Below are positions 36,303 to 44,232 of a DNA stretch of 64,000 nt, piece by piece (the stretch's first letter is position 1; each line of letters begins with the position of its first letter). This stretch comes from Candidatus Gastranaerophilales bacterium. Its GTDB lineage: Bacteria > Cyanobacteriota > Vampirovibrionia > Gastranaerophilales > Gastranaerophilaceae. The position numbers were made by a program, and so were the translations under genes. The stretch is taken from the NCBI GenBank assembly GCA_900548405.1, contig UNSJ01000001.1, forward strand, positions 36,061 to 100,060, written 5' to 3'. The notes under the pieces were generated by a model, which was given only the letters and a program-made list of their open reading frames with translations, did not search any database and was not told where the DNA came from.

Positions 36303-37003
36303 ATGAGAAAATTTAGTCACATCGGGGGGGGGGCAACCGTTTAAGCTCCTATTGTAAGGCGTTTACTCTCGCTGAGGTATTGGTCACACTCGGGATTATT
36401 GGTGTAATTTCCGCTATGACAGTACCGTCATTGATGCAGAATTATCAAAAACAATCTTATGTCACTCAGTTGCATAAAGCTTACAATTTATGTTCACAAG
36501 CGGCTTTACAAGTTTTGACAGACAGAAATGCGTTAAGTTTAAAAGAAGCAGGCATAACTTCATTAGATGAAATTGATGTTTTCGTAAAGAGTTATTTTAA
36601 GATTGTGCAGGATTGCGGCAAAACAGGAACAAGCTGTTTTGCTGTCGGTGAATATAAAAAGATCGATGGCACTAAGGTAGCACTTTTTGAAACTGAATTA
36701 TTTAAATATTATGTTCTTGCAGATGGCATGTCTATTGCCTTTTATCCGTCAAGTTATGGTCTTCAGATAAATATGGACATTAACGGTAAAAAAGGTCCGA
36801 ATATAATTGGGCGTGATACTTTTGCTTTTGTAATATATAATAACGGTGTTGTTGATGATTATGTAGCTGGTAATATAGTGCCTCCATTTACAAAAGAACA
36901 GCGTGAGGAAGCATATACAAAGATGTGCATCAGCGCTGAAACAACGAGCTGGTTTGGATGTCTGGGGAAAATTATAAATGACGGCTGGCAGATGACTTAT
37001 TAA
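36303..37003 (+). CDS. Prepilin-like protein, frame broken by G10 (phase OFF)
   Basis: From ATG 36303 the reading is MRKFSHI, Gly-Gly-Gly, Ala-Thr-Val, then TAA at 36342. The pilin frame, starting AFTLAEVLVTLGIIGVISAM, lies +1 beyond the G10 run (36324-36333). With eleven (or eight) Gs the two join into one 233-aa (or 232-aa) protein with leader MRKFSHIGGGGNRLSSYCKA, cut before Phe. The body has Cys pairs and ends GCLGKIINDGWQMTY, like the protein at 57589. Promoter and ribosome-binding site are intact and no other stop exists in the pilin frame, so it is a switchable gene or a base-count error, not a decayed gene. Confidence 0.8.
36324..36333 (+). repeat. G10 tract in prepilin leader
   Basis: Ten Gs after ATGAGAAAATTTAGTCACAT-C and before CAACCGTTTAAGCTCC. 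The latter block also follows the tract at 54371. Confidence 0.95.
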
Positions 37004-37010
37004 AAGAAAA

Positions 37011-37035
37011 AAAGACCGATTTTAAATCGGTCTTT
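37011..37035. terminator. Bidirectional rho-independent terminator
   Basis: AAAGACCGATTT-T-AAATCGGTCTTT between the prepilin and the convergent dehydrogenase. Confidence 0.88.
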
Positions 37036-37039
37036 ATAA

Positions 37040-38005
37040 TTAAAATTTTAATAAAACTTTTAAAACATCTTTTTCTTTGTTTTTTTCAAAAGCTTCGATT
37101 GCATCATCGGCTTTATATTTTGCTGAAATAAGCGGTGAAAAATCAATTTTTTCTGATTTCAAAAGTCTTAAAGCTGCTCCGAACTGTCCGCATCTTGAAC
37201 CTAAAACCGTGATTTCGTCTATTACAATAGGAGCAAGGTTAAATTCTTTTGATGCTGCAACTGTACTTTTTAAAACAAGCACTCCGCGCGGTTTTGTCAG
37301 AGCAAGCGAAGTTTCAAAACCTGAAACAGAACCTGTTGCTTCAACTACTACATCATATTTTTTTTCAATTGCAAAATCTTGGAGAAGCGAAGTTTTCACC
37401 CCTTGTGCTTTTGCTATATCAAGTTTGTTTTGGTGTTTGCCGACAAGTGTTACATCAAAGTTTTGAGCATTTAGTGTTAATGCTGTAATCAAACCAAGTT
37501 TGCCGTCGCCAAGAACAACAACTTTTTCAAAAGGTTTAATATGTAACTGTTCCGTAATTTCACAAGCAGCCGCAAGAGGTTCTACAAATACAGCCTGTTC
37601 ATCAGTTACGTTATCAGGTACTTCAAAAAGAACTTCTAAAGGCATGGTAAAATATTCTGCAAAACATCCGTCTTTTCTCCAAATTCCTAAGGTGTGTCTG
37701 TCAGGGCAGTGGCGATATAATTTTTCAGCACAGTAAGAGCATTCGGGCTTTTTGCATCCGTAGCTTATTTCTGAAACCACGCGTTTGCCCAAAAGGGATT
37801 GGTCTTCGTCATTAATCTCTTCAACAATGCCTACTGCTTCATGACCTAAAATTCCTTTGTAGCCCATATATCCTTTGGTAATCTCGTAATCCGTGTTGCA
37901 AATTCCTGCAAGAGTTACACGCACCAAAGCTTCACCTTTTTGCGGTACAGGTTTTTTATAATCATTAACTAATTTTAAACCTTCATCAAATACAACAGCT
38001 TTCAT
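37040..38005 (-). CDS. Zinc-dependent medium-chain dehydrogenase (alcohol/threonine dehydrogenase-like)
   Basis: 321 aa MDR enzyme. Catalytic zinc ligands lie in GICNTDYEI and GILGHEAVGIVEE; structural zinc Cys in YGCKKPECSYCAEKLYRHCP. The NAD(P)-binding Rossmann motif is VVLGDGKLGLITALTL. It oxidises an alcohol or polyol whose identity cannot be read. Minus-strand AAGGAG precedes the ATG. Single gene. Confidence 0.88.
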   Translation of the reverse strand: MKAVVFDEGLKLVNDYKKPVPQKGEALVRVTLAGICNTDYEITKGYMGYKGILGHEAVGIVEEINDEDQSLLGKRVVSEISYGCKKPECSYCAEKLYRHCPDRHTLGIWRKDGCFAEYFTMPLEVLFEVPDNVTDEQAVFVEPLAAACEITEQLHIKPFEKVVVLGDGKLGLITALTLNAQNFDVTLVGKHQNKLDIAKAQGVKTSLLQDFAIEKKYDVVVEATGSVSGFETSLALTKPRGVLVLKSTVAASKEFNLAPIVIDEITVLGSRCGQFGAALRLLKSEKIDFSPLISAKYKADDAIEAFEKNKEKDVLKVLLKF

Positions 38006-38110
38006 TTTTTCTCCTTATTTTACATTGATAATTTTAACATAAATATACATGCACTATTATATATGGCAAATTTATGTTTTTTTATGTTTTTATTAAATTA
38101 AGGGAAAATT

Positions 38111-39103
38111 ATGGTTCAACAAGTTACAACATCAATACCTGCAGTAAATAATTTTAATTTGCAGACAGCAGAAAATAAGCCTGCTGTTCTTTCGCCTAAG
38201 CTTGAGCTTCCCGCAGATTCGGTTGAACTTTCTACTACTAAAAAAGCAGATTATAAAAGTAAAACAAGATTAGCTTTATGGCTTGCAGGAGCAGGGGCTC
38301 TGTTGGCAGGTGCGGGAATTTGGCTGTGGACAAGGGGCAGAAATCTCAGAGCCGCAGAAGAAGCAGCAAGGAAAGCATCGGAAGTTGTACCTTCGGAATT
38401 AAGAGCGGTAAAGGCACTTGAAAAACATACCCCAAATTTCCCTAAGACTGGAGAAACCGTTACTGTTGCAAAAAACGGGACTAAGCGTATTGACAGATGC
38501 GAAGCAGGCATAAATGTTTCCAGATATTATGACAAAAACGGAAAGCTTCACAGAGAAGTTTTATATGATCAAAATAATAATTTATTAGCTTATACCCGCG
38601 TTGATAAAAACGGAAAAGTTGTATACGATGTAAAAACTCTTAACGACGGCAATTACCAGATATTAAATAATAAATTTGATAAACAGGGCAGAATTATTGA
38701 GATTGCTTCTAATAACGGCATAACAACAAATTTTGATTATTTACCTTTGCTTAACGGAAAGGCTGTTAGTGAAAAAATTTCTAAAAACGGAGAACTTTTG
38801 AAAACTACATATCGTACTTACGGAAAAGATGATAAGATTATGTCCGAAAGCATAAGAGATGTAGCGAATAATAAAAAGGTTTATACAACATTTAATGCTA
38901 ACGGAGTTGAAGAAGTAAAAATATACGACTGTACTTATGAAGTTAATGGTGTAAAACTTGCGGAAAATAACAAAACATTAAAAGAAAGTCATACGGTTAT
39001 TTATGAAGATGATAAACCTGCAAAAGTTTTAATTAAACCAACAGGCTTTGATGAATATGAAGTTCCGTATGAAAAATATGCTAATCATTATTTCAGAAAC
39101 TAA
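38111..39103 (+). CDS. Membrane-anchored protein with YwqK-like beta repeats
   Basis: 330 aa. A polar N-terminal region (about 55 residues) precedes one transmembrane helix (LALWLAGAGALLAGAGIWLW) followed by RGR. After a helical linker come tandem beta-hairpin units with D/N-G turns (RYYDKNGKLHREVLYDQNNN, RVDKNGKVVYDVKTLNDGNY, NKFDKQGRIIEIASNNG), as in toxin-antitoxin YwqK and RHS-type repeats. Layout matches the protein at 5647. The repeats probably face outside. AAGGG precedes the ATG. It overlaps the convergent 39100 gene by 4 bp. Confidence 0.65.
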   Translation: MVQQVTTSIPAVNNFNLQTAENKPAVLSPKLELPADSVELSTTKKADYKSKTRLALWLAGAGALLAGAGIWLWTRGRNLRAAEEAARKASEVVPSELRAVKALEKHTPNFPKTGETVTVAKNGTKRIDRCEAGINVSRYYDKNGKLHREVLYDQNNNLLAYTRVDKNGKVVYDVKTLNDGNYQILNNKFDKQGRIIEIASNNGITTNFDYLPLLNGKAVSEKISKNGELLKTTYRTYGKDDKIMSESIRDVANNKKVYTTFNANGVEEVKIYDCTYEVNGVKLAENNKTLKESHTVIYEDDKPAKVLIKPTGFDEYEVPYEKYANHYFRN

Positions 39104-39306
39104 TCGTCACTTCTGGCAACAACTGTTGCGATTAAGTCGCCGTAGCTGTTCATACTTCCGTCAGTCTGTTCAATAATGTAGTTTAATTCAGGTTTACCTT
39201 CAATAGCCTTTTCAGCTTTTTCTATTGCAATATCATAATCTCTTGTTTCTGTAATCAAAGTTCTTGAAAATTCTGAATGATTTTTTTCTGTGTAAACGTG
39301 GTACAT
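39100..39306 (-). CDS. Small hypothetical protein, 68 aa
   Basis: Starts at ATG 39306 with a strong minus-strand AAGGAGG 9 nt upstream; the longer reading to 39342 runs into cysE. Sequence begins MYHVYTEKNHSEFSRTLITE and contains DYDIAIEKAEKAIEGK. A compact alpha/beta protein with no recognised family. It lies 22 bp after cysE on the same strand, so it is probably in that operon. Confidence 0.65.
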   Translation of the reverse strand: MYHVYTEKNHSEFSRTLITETRDYDIAIEKAEKAIEGKPELNYIIEQTDGSMNSYGDLIATVVARSDD

Positions 39307-39328
39307 GTTCTTTACCTCCTTGGAAATA

Positions 39329-39979
39329 TTATCCTCTTTCAATTTTTTCTTTCAATTCCTGAACTTCGTATTTCAGCCTGTTAAGTTCGCATTTTATAGG
39401 ATCAGGTATTCTGTTATGCATAAGAACGCCGTTTTGGTCTTTAATTTTTCTGTGGACAATTCTTCCTGGAATGCCGACAACTGTTGAATATTCCGGAACA
39501 TCTTCGACTACAACAGAGCCTGCGCCTACTCTTACATAATCTCCGAGAGTTATGTTTCCAAGAACCTTTGCACCTGCACCGACTATTACACCGTGTCCAA
39601 GTGTCGGGTGGCGTTTGCCGTGTTCTTTTCCTGTTCCGCCGAGAGTTACCTGCTGGTAGATTAGAACATCATCGCCTATTACAGTGGTAGCGCCGATTAC
39701 AACACCTTCACCGTGGTCAATAAAAAATCTTCTGCCGATTTTTGCTGCGGGATGAATTTCTATACCTGTTATAATTCTTGTTATGTAAGATATAATTCGA
39801 GGGATTAGAGGAATATGCCATTTATATAATCTATGGGCAAACCTGTATGCTATTAACGCGTGAAGTCCGGGGTAACATAGAATTACCTCCAATATATTAT
39901 CGGCAGCAGGATCTTTGTCATAGATTACCTGAATGTCTTCTTTTACTTTTCTAATGCCGCGTGCAAGAATTTTAAACAT
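39329..39979 (-). CDS. cysE: Serine O-acetyltransferase
   Basis: 216 aa, short bacterial type. It makes O-acetylserine for cysteine synthesis. The helical N-terminal part is followed by left-handed beta-helix hexapeptide repeats (EIHPAAKIGRRFFIDHGEGV, VIGATTVIGDDVLIYQQVTL, GGTGKEHGKRHPTLGHGVIV, GAGAKVLGNITLGDYVRVGA) with the catalytic His/Asp. ATG 39979 has AAGGTG upstream; the reading to 39994 has no site. cysK is not adjacent. Confidence 0.93.
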   Translation of the reverse strand: MFKILARGIRKVKEDIQVIYDKDPAADNILEVILCYPGLHALIAYRFAHRLYKWHIPLIPRIISYITRIITGIEIHPAAKIGRRFFIDHGEGVVIGATTVIGDDVLIYQQVTLGGTGKEHGKRHPTLGHGVIVGAGAKVLGNITLGDYVRVGAGSVVVEDVPEYSTVVGIPGRIVHRKIKDQNGVLMHNRIPDPIKCELNRLKYEVQELKEKIERG

Positions 39980-40031
39980 TTTCACCTTTACCAATGTTGT
40001 TGGAATCCTCTATCTAAAATAGGAGAAAGGA

Positions 40032-41252
40032 TTAAACCAGTTTTGCAAACTTACGTTTACCTGCTTGTAATACTACGCTGTCATCAAAGTTAAATGTATA
40101 AGCCATATCGGTAATTTTTTCACCGTCTGCTTTAACACCGCCGCCTTGAATTAAACGTTTTGCCTCACCTTTACTTGCTGCAAATTTTAACTCAACAAGT
40201 ACATCAATAATTCCTTTACCGTTCATTCCTGAAACTTCTTCGATATCATCAGGAATTCCTTTGTTGGAAACTATATTAATAAAAGCATCCTTGCCGCGTT
40301 GTGCACCATCTTCCCCATGATATTCGGCTGTAACGGTGAACGCTAATTTCATTTTTATGTCACGAGGGTTTACGGAGCCGTCTGCCAATTGTTTATCGAT
40401 TGCTTCCAGTTCATCTTTTGAGGCATCTGTAAGCAGGCTGAAATATCTTGAAATCATATTGTCAGGAATACTCATTAATTTACCGAACATATCAAATTCC
40501 GAATCTGTTAATGAAATACAGTGTTCAGGGTAAGTTTTAGACATTTTTACAACACCGTCAGTACCTTCCAAAAGCGGTAACAACATTACAAGCTGAGGAT
40601 ATTTTTTGCCGTATGCAGCTTGAATATCACGGCCTAAAAGTGTATTAAATCTCTGGTCTGTTCCGCCTAGTTCTATATCAGAATCAATTTCTACGGAATC
40701 ATAAGCCTGCATTAATGGATAGAAAAATTCATGGATTGCGATAGGTTTACCTTCTGCATAACGTTTTGCAAAATCATCACGTGTCATCATTTGTGCAACT
40801 GTCACCTGTGCAGCTAATTTTAACAGGTCTGTAAATGACATTTTATGAAGCCAATCGGCATTGTTTACAACTTCTGCACTGCTTACATCCAAAACTTTGG
40901 ACATTTGATCAAAATAAGACTGAGCATTTTCTGCAACCTGTTCTTTTGTTAAAGCAGGACGAGTTTCTGATTTTCCTGAAGGATCACCAACCATTGCAGT
41001 TGCACCTCCTACAATCAGAACAATTTTATGCCCGAGATTTTGAAATTCTCTTAATTTTCTCATTACAACTGTGTGACCAAGATGTAAATCAGGTCTTGTC
41101 GGATCCATACCGAGTTTAACTCTTAATGGTGTATTTGTATCATGAGAATGCTGCAATTTAATAGCTAGTTCTTCAATTCCGCCCGGCAAAACTTCTGCGT
41201 TGCGGGTTAAATGTGCTGCCTGTTCTATAAATTCTTGTCTTATTTCTGCCAT
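40032..41252 (-). CDS. tyrS: Tyrosyl-tRNA synthetase
   Basis: 406 aa class I synthetase, TyrRS of the long TyrZ-like group. The HIGH-type motif is MDPTRPDLHLGHTVVMRKLR; the KMSKS-type motif is GVVKMSKTYPEHCIS. Binding strings GGTDQRFNTLLGRD and EFFYPLMQAYDSVEIDSDIE are present. The C-terminal S4 RNA-binding domain ends the protein (AKRLIQGGGVKADGEKI). Minus-strand GGAG lies before the ATG. No T-box leader was seen upstream. Confidence 0.95.
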   Translation of the reverse strand: MAEIRQEFIEQAAHLTRNAEVLPGGIEELAIKLQHSHDTNTPLRVKLGMDPTRPDLHLGHTVVMRKLREFQNLGHKIVLIVGGATAMVGDPSGKSETRPALTKEQVAENAQSYFDQMSKVLDVSSAEVVNNADWLHKMSFTDLLKLAAQVTVAQMMTRDDFAKRYAEGKPIAIHEFFYPLMQAYDSVEIDSDIELGGTDQRFNTLLGRDIQAAYGKKYPQLVMLLPLLEGTDGVVKMSKTYPEHCISLTDSEFDMFGKLMSIPDNMISRYFSLLTDASKDELEAIDKQLADGSVNPRDIKMKLAFTVTAEYHGEDGAQRGKDAFINIVSNKGIPDDIEEVSGMNGKGIIDVLVELKFAASKGEAKRLIQGGGVKADGEKITDMAYTFNFDDSVVLQAGKRKFAKLV

Positions 41253-41330
41253 ATCTTTTTCTCCAACTTAATATTCGTTTAAATTAATTATATCATGCGC
41301 AAAAAAAATTTTTATGTGTTTTTTATCGGT

Positions 41331-41891
41331 ATGGATAAGATAAATAACGTAAATTTTACAGGTCTTAGAAATATAGGTTCGTGTGAATTTCAAAGACAGC
41401 CCAATACAATCTCTAAAAGTATCTCTATGGTGTTGTCAAATGACTTTAACGGTAAAGATTTGTCAGAATTCAAATCAGTAATTGCAAAAGTAACACCTGA
41501 TTTAGATAAATTCAGAAATAATATTTCTTCGGAAATAGTTAATGTGGAATGCAAATCGAGCGGGTGGCATTTTACGGATGCTTTATATCTCAATGGTGAA
41601 GAAGTAAAAGTAAGCGATAAGAACCTTCCGATTTTTACATATATTGCAAAGGTTACCAAAAAAATTACCGGTATGCCCGATAAAAGCTTTGTCGTTAATG
41701 AGGACTACAAAGATTTTATTGCTAATGAAAGCTTGGTTTACGGGGTAAGACTGACAGATAGTATTCCTCAAAGTGTAAGCAGATTAAATTTATTTAATCA
41801 ATTTTTTCAAAAAGATAATGTAAAAAACAGTGCAAAACAGATTAATGATTTTATCCAGAATATAATGAACAAATATTTTGAGGTGGTGTAA
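41331..41891 (+). CDS. Tandem paralogue 1, (I/V)xFxG N-terminal protein
   Basis: 186 aa from ATG 41331 (MDKINNVNFTGLRNIGS). The start is chosen by matching the N termini of the two following paralogues; a reading from 41295 adds 12 residues, and neither has a ribosome-binding site. Shared blocks: a middle LPIFTYIAKVTKKITG, a conserved region near NEDYKDFIANESL, and the end NKYFEVV. No signal peptide. It is 2 bp from the next copy. Function unknown. Confidence 0.65.
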   Translation: MDKINNVNFTGLRNIGSCEFQRQPNTISKSISMVLSNDFNGKDLSEFKSVIAKVTPDLDKFRNNISSEIVNVECKSSGWHFTDALYLNGEEVKVSDKNLPIFTYIAKVTKKITGMPDKSFVVNEDYKDFIANESLVYGVRLTDSIPQSVSRLNLFNQFFQKDNVKNSAKQINDFIQNIMNKYFEVV

Positions 41892-41893
41892 TT

Positions 41894-42475
41894 ATGAATA
41901 ATATATCATTTACGGGATTTAAAAATTTAAGTTATGCAAAGGATTTGTATGGAAGTAAAAGCCCAAATTGTATTATTCAGCGTTTTATGAATGTTGAACT
42001 TACAAATGATGCTTCAGGTCAGGATTTGGAGATGCTCAAAAACCTGATTAAGAAATATAAAACAGAACGAAACTTTGATTTAACAAATCCGTTAAACCCG
42101 AATTTTGTTAATATATTTTATTTCAATGCAAAAGAGATGGGTAAAAAGGCGTTCTCTTTTAACGGAATTGTATTGCCAAAAAATAAGGTTACTATGCCCA
42201 TATATGATTTTATTGCTCGTCTGACAAACAAAATTGCAGGTACGCCAAACGAACTTTTGCCTGTTGAAGAATCTTACATTAAATCTAAAGAAGCACCTTT
42301 TGCTCTCTTGATAAAAGAGCATATTACAACTCATGTTGATGATGTTATTAACTTTAATTACAACGATTTGCATAATCAGGATTGGGCTAAAAAAGGGGCT
42401 TCAAACATAAACAAAGGTATTCATGCTGCAATGACAAAATATTTTAATGTTTCTGAGGAAAAGGTGCTGAGATGA
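41894..42475 (+). CDS. Tandem paralogue 2, (I/V)xFxG N-terminal protein
   Basis: 193 aa. It starts MNNISFTGFKNLSYAK. The shared middle is MPIYDFIARLTNKIAGTPNE, then EESYIKSKEAPFALLIKE; it ends TKYFNVSEEKVLR. GAGGTGG lies 6 nt before the ATG, in the 3' end of copy 1. The stop overlaps copy 3 by 4 bp (ATGA). Divergence among the three copies is high, so the duplication is old. Confidence 0.65.
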   Translation: MNNISFTGFKNLSYAKDLYGSKSPNCIIQRFMNVELTNDASGQDLEMLKNLIKKYKTERNFDLTNPLNPNFVNIFYFNAKEMGKKAFSFNGIVLPKNKVTMPIYDFIARLTNKIAGTPNELLPVEESYIKSKEAPFALLIKEHITTHVDDVINFNYNDLHNQDWAKKGASNINKGIHAAMTKYFNVSEEKVLR

Positions 42476-42993
42476 ACAGTAACATAAGTTTTAGCGGCAT
42501 TAAAAATATGAGTTATAATTTTGACAAAACAATTGACCTGAGTGACAGAGTGACACGTGAAAGATGGTTAAGCGTTGAGCTTACTGGACATGATTTGCAT
42601 AAATTCAAACGGGCTTTAAAAAGAAGCAGATTGGATAAAAAAGATTATGCCAACCCTATTCAGAAAAATTTCTTAAATATTAACACTTTTTCTATTCCGG
42701 GTGAGGACTGTATTGCTATAAATAATAATATTTTAGAGGTAAACGATGATACGCTTCCTATGTTTACAGAAATCGCAAGAATTACGCGAAAAATTTTCAA
42801 AAAAGAAAAAAATGATTTTATAGTCGATGAAAATTATTTAAATTCAAAAGCCTTTAACAGGGCGCTTTTAATGGATGTTGAAGTTGATGATTTAATTGCT
42901 ACTAAATTACATATGCCTGAAAGCGTTAAAAAGGGTACGAAAAATATAAATATTGTAATTCAACGAATTATGGAAAGATATTTTGCAGAATAA
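42472..42993 (+). CDS. Tandem paralogue 3, (I/V)xFxG N-terminal protein
   Basis: 173 aa. It starts MNSNISFSGIKNMSYN. The shared middle is LPMFTEIARITRKIFKKEKN followed by DFIVDENYLNSKAFNRALL; the end is ERYFAE. It completes a three-gene operon closed by a terminator at 42997. No domain recognised. Confidence 0.65.
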   Translation: MNSNISFSGIKNMSYNFDKTIDLSDRVTRERWLSVELTGHDLHKFKRALKRSRLDKKDYANPIQKNFLNINTFSIPGEDCIAINNNILEVNDDTLPMFTEIARITRKIFKKEKNDFIVDENYLNSKAFNRALLMDVEVDDLIATKLHMPESVKKGTKNINIVIQRIMERYFAE

Positions 42994-42996
42994 AAG

Positions 42997-43019
42997 AAGA
43001 CCGGATTTAATCCGGTCTT
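42997..43019. terminator. Hairpin terminator between convergent genes
   Basis: AAGACCGGATT-T-AATCCGGTCTT; the T run is short on the plus strand. Confidence 0.75.
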
Positions 43020-43026
43020 GATATTT

Positions 43027-43437
43027 TTATGATGACAATTGAGTGTACTCATTTCTCAGTTCGCTAATCTGTGAATTATAGTACTCGAGCCAGGTTGTGT
43101 TTTCATCTTTTAATGACGGCTCTGCAATTGCCCTTATTCTTTTTCTGTCGAGCTCATCTAATTCTGCCTGAATTTCGTTTAAGCGAATTGCATTTTGAAT
43201 TGTAAGCTGTTTTGCCTGTGCTTCTTCTTCACTTAATTTTACCCATTTATTATCAATAAATGAATATTCATTTTCATAAACAGCTATTACACTGTTTTCG
43301 TAAGGGATAATTATTTTGCCGTCACATTGTGCGTCAAGTAAGTCACTCCAATATTTGTCCGTAATTTCTATTGCATTTTCAAATTGTTCTTCATAAAATC
43401 CATAGTCTTTATTGTTTTTTGTTCCGTAATATTTCAT
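43027..43437 (-). CDS. Phage tail-fibre assembly-like protein
   Basis: 136 aa from ATG 43437, with minus-strand AGGAG upstream; a longer reading overlaps the tail-fibre gene. It starts MKYYGTKNNKDYGFYEEQFE and has a helical charged C terminus (EIQAELDELDRKRIRAIAEP). Size, position after a tail-fibre gene and the coiled end fit tail-fibre assembly or DUF4376-like accessory proteins. The match is by layout and composition, not a firm family call. It shares the transcript of the upstream gene. Confidence 0.6.
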   Translation of the reverse strand: MKYYGTKNNKDYGFYEEQFENAIEITDKYWSDLLDAQCDGKIIIPYENSVIAVYENEYSFIDNKWVKLSEEEAQAKQLTIQNAIRLNEIQAELDELDRKRIRAIAEPSLKDENTTWLEYYNSQISELRNEYTQLSS

Positions 43438-43450
43438 AATTTTCTCCTGT

Positions 43451-44128
43451 CTAATATCCAATTGCTACCCAATAAATACAGTTGCAAATGCCGCCTGTGG
43501 CAATACTAAAACCTGTCAGTGAATTTGACGTAAAGCCGGTATCACTTCTTTCATGGCTTACACCAAAACCGTTCTTCATAAATACAGGTGATGCAACAGA
43601 TGGAAAGGCGATAGGGTAAGTTACTGAAGTTGATGTTGTTGTTCCCCACTGAAAAATCATGTTATTTGCAATTTTTAAATAGCCGTTTAAAGACCTTTTA
43701 AAGTTGCCGTTTAAAGAAGCCCAAGCTGTCCATACGGAGTCAATAAAATTTCTTGTATAAATTTGTGCGTTTGTACCTTCACAAAACCATATTTGTTTTA
43801 TACAAGAATCAATGTCACCTGTGACAACAAGCATTCCGGCTGTTCCTGAGGGAATATTTTCAGGAGTATAGGCAGATGTAAAAATATATGTGCCTTTAGT
43901 TTTGTAAGTATTTAAATTGGTATTTGAATTAGTTACCGTATGGTCTGTTATCAGTTCTGTTTTATCTGCTTTTTTATCAACAACTTCACGTAATTCTTCA
44001 AGATCACTTGTTGCTGATGATTTGTTTTGTTCTATATAATTAGCCAAAGATATGAAGTTTTCGTTTACTTCACCGGCTTTTGCCTTTGTTCCCGGAACAA
44101 AGGAATGAGGTATCATAGAATTAGTCAT
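43451..44128 (-). CDS. Phage tail-fibre-like protein, gp53-type C terminus
   Basis: 225 aa. It starts MTNSMIPHSFVPGTKAKAGE and VNENFISLANYIEQN, an N-terminal region common in phage fibres. A short coiled region (LEELREVVDKKADKTEL) follows. The middle TAWASLNGNFKRSLNGYLKI and the end FQWGTTTSTSVTYPIAFPS, GFSIATGG, YWVAIGY match the gp53-like tail-fibre C-terminal domain. Minus-strand AAAGGAA precedes the ATG. No capsid, portal, terminase or integrase gene is near, so this is an isolated or domesticated phage module. Promoter shared with the 2923 gene. Confidence 0.75.
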   Translation of the reverse strand: MTNSMIPHSFVPGTKAKAGEVNENFISLANYIEQNKSSATSDLEELREVVDKKADKTELITDHTVTNSNTNLNTYKTKGTYIFTSAYTPENIPSGTAGMLVVTGDIDSCIKQIWFCEGTNAQIYTRNFIDSVWTAWASLNGNFKRSLNGYLKIANNMIFQWGTTTSTSVTYPIAFPSVASPVFMKNGFGVSHERSDTGFTSNSLTGFSIATGGICNCIYWVAIGY

Positions 44129-44182
44129 AAAATTCCTTTCTGACTAATTTGATGATATGTAATTGGGGCGTTTGAATAACTA

Positions 44183-44212
44183 ATTATACCACGTGTTTGC
44201 AAATTCCGTCAA
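44183..44212 (-). promoter_or_regulatory. Promoter with CACGTG spacer motif, copy 2 (tail-fibre gene)
   Basis: On the minus strand: TTGACG (44212-44207), 18 bp spacer ending ACACGTGG, TATAAT (44188-44183), then GTTATTCAAACGC. Same geometry and bases as 3683-3712. Confidence 0.75.
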
Positions 44213-44220
44213 TGTTGTGC

Positions 44221-44226
44221 TAGAAT
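44221..44226 (+). promoter_or_regulatory. Extended -10 of acpS, leaderless
   Basis: TGC-TAGAAT, 6 nt (TTCGCT), ATG 44233. It lies just beyond the divergent promoter of the tail-fibre gene. Confidence 0.5.
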
Positions 44227-44232
44227 TTCGCT

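Noticed and set aside
36303..36344. Treating the three G10 prepilins as ordinary pseudogenes
   Set aside because: Promoter, ribosome-binding site and the entire pilin frame are intact in each, and the only defect is the G count, the same in all three. Decay would leave varied lesions.
41295..41330. Start at ATG 41295 for the first tandem paralogue
   Set aside because: The two paralogues begin at the position matching ATG 41331; the extra residues have no counterpart. Kept as a minor alternative.
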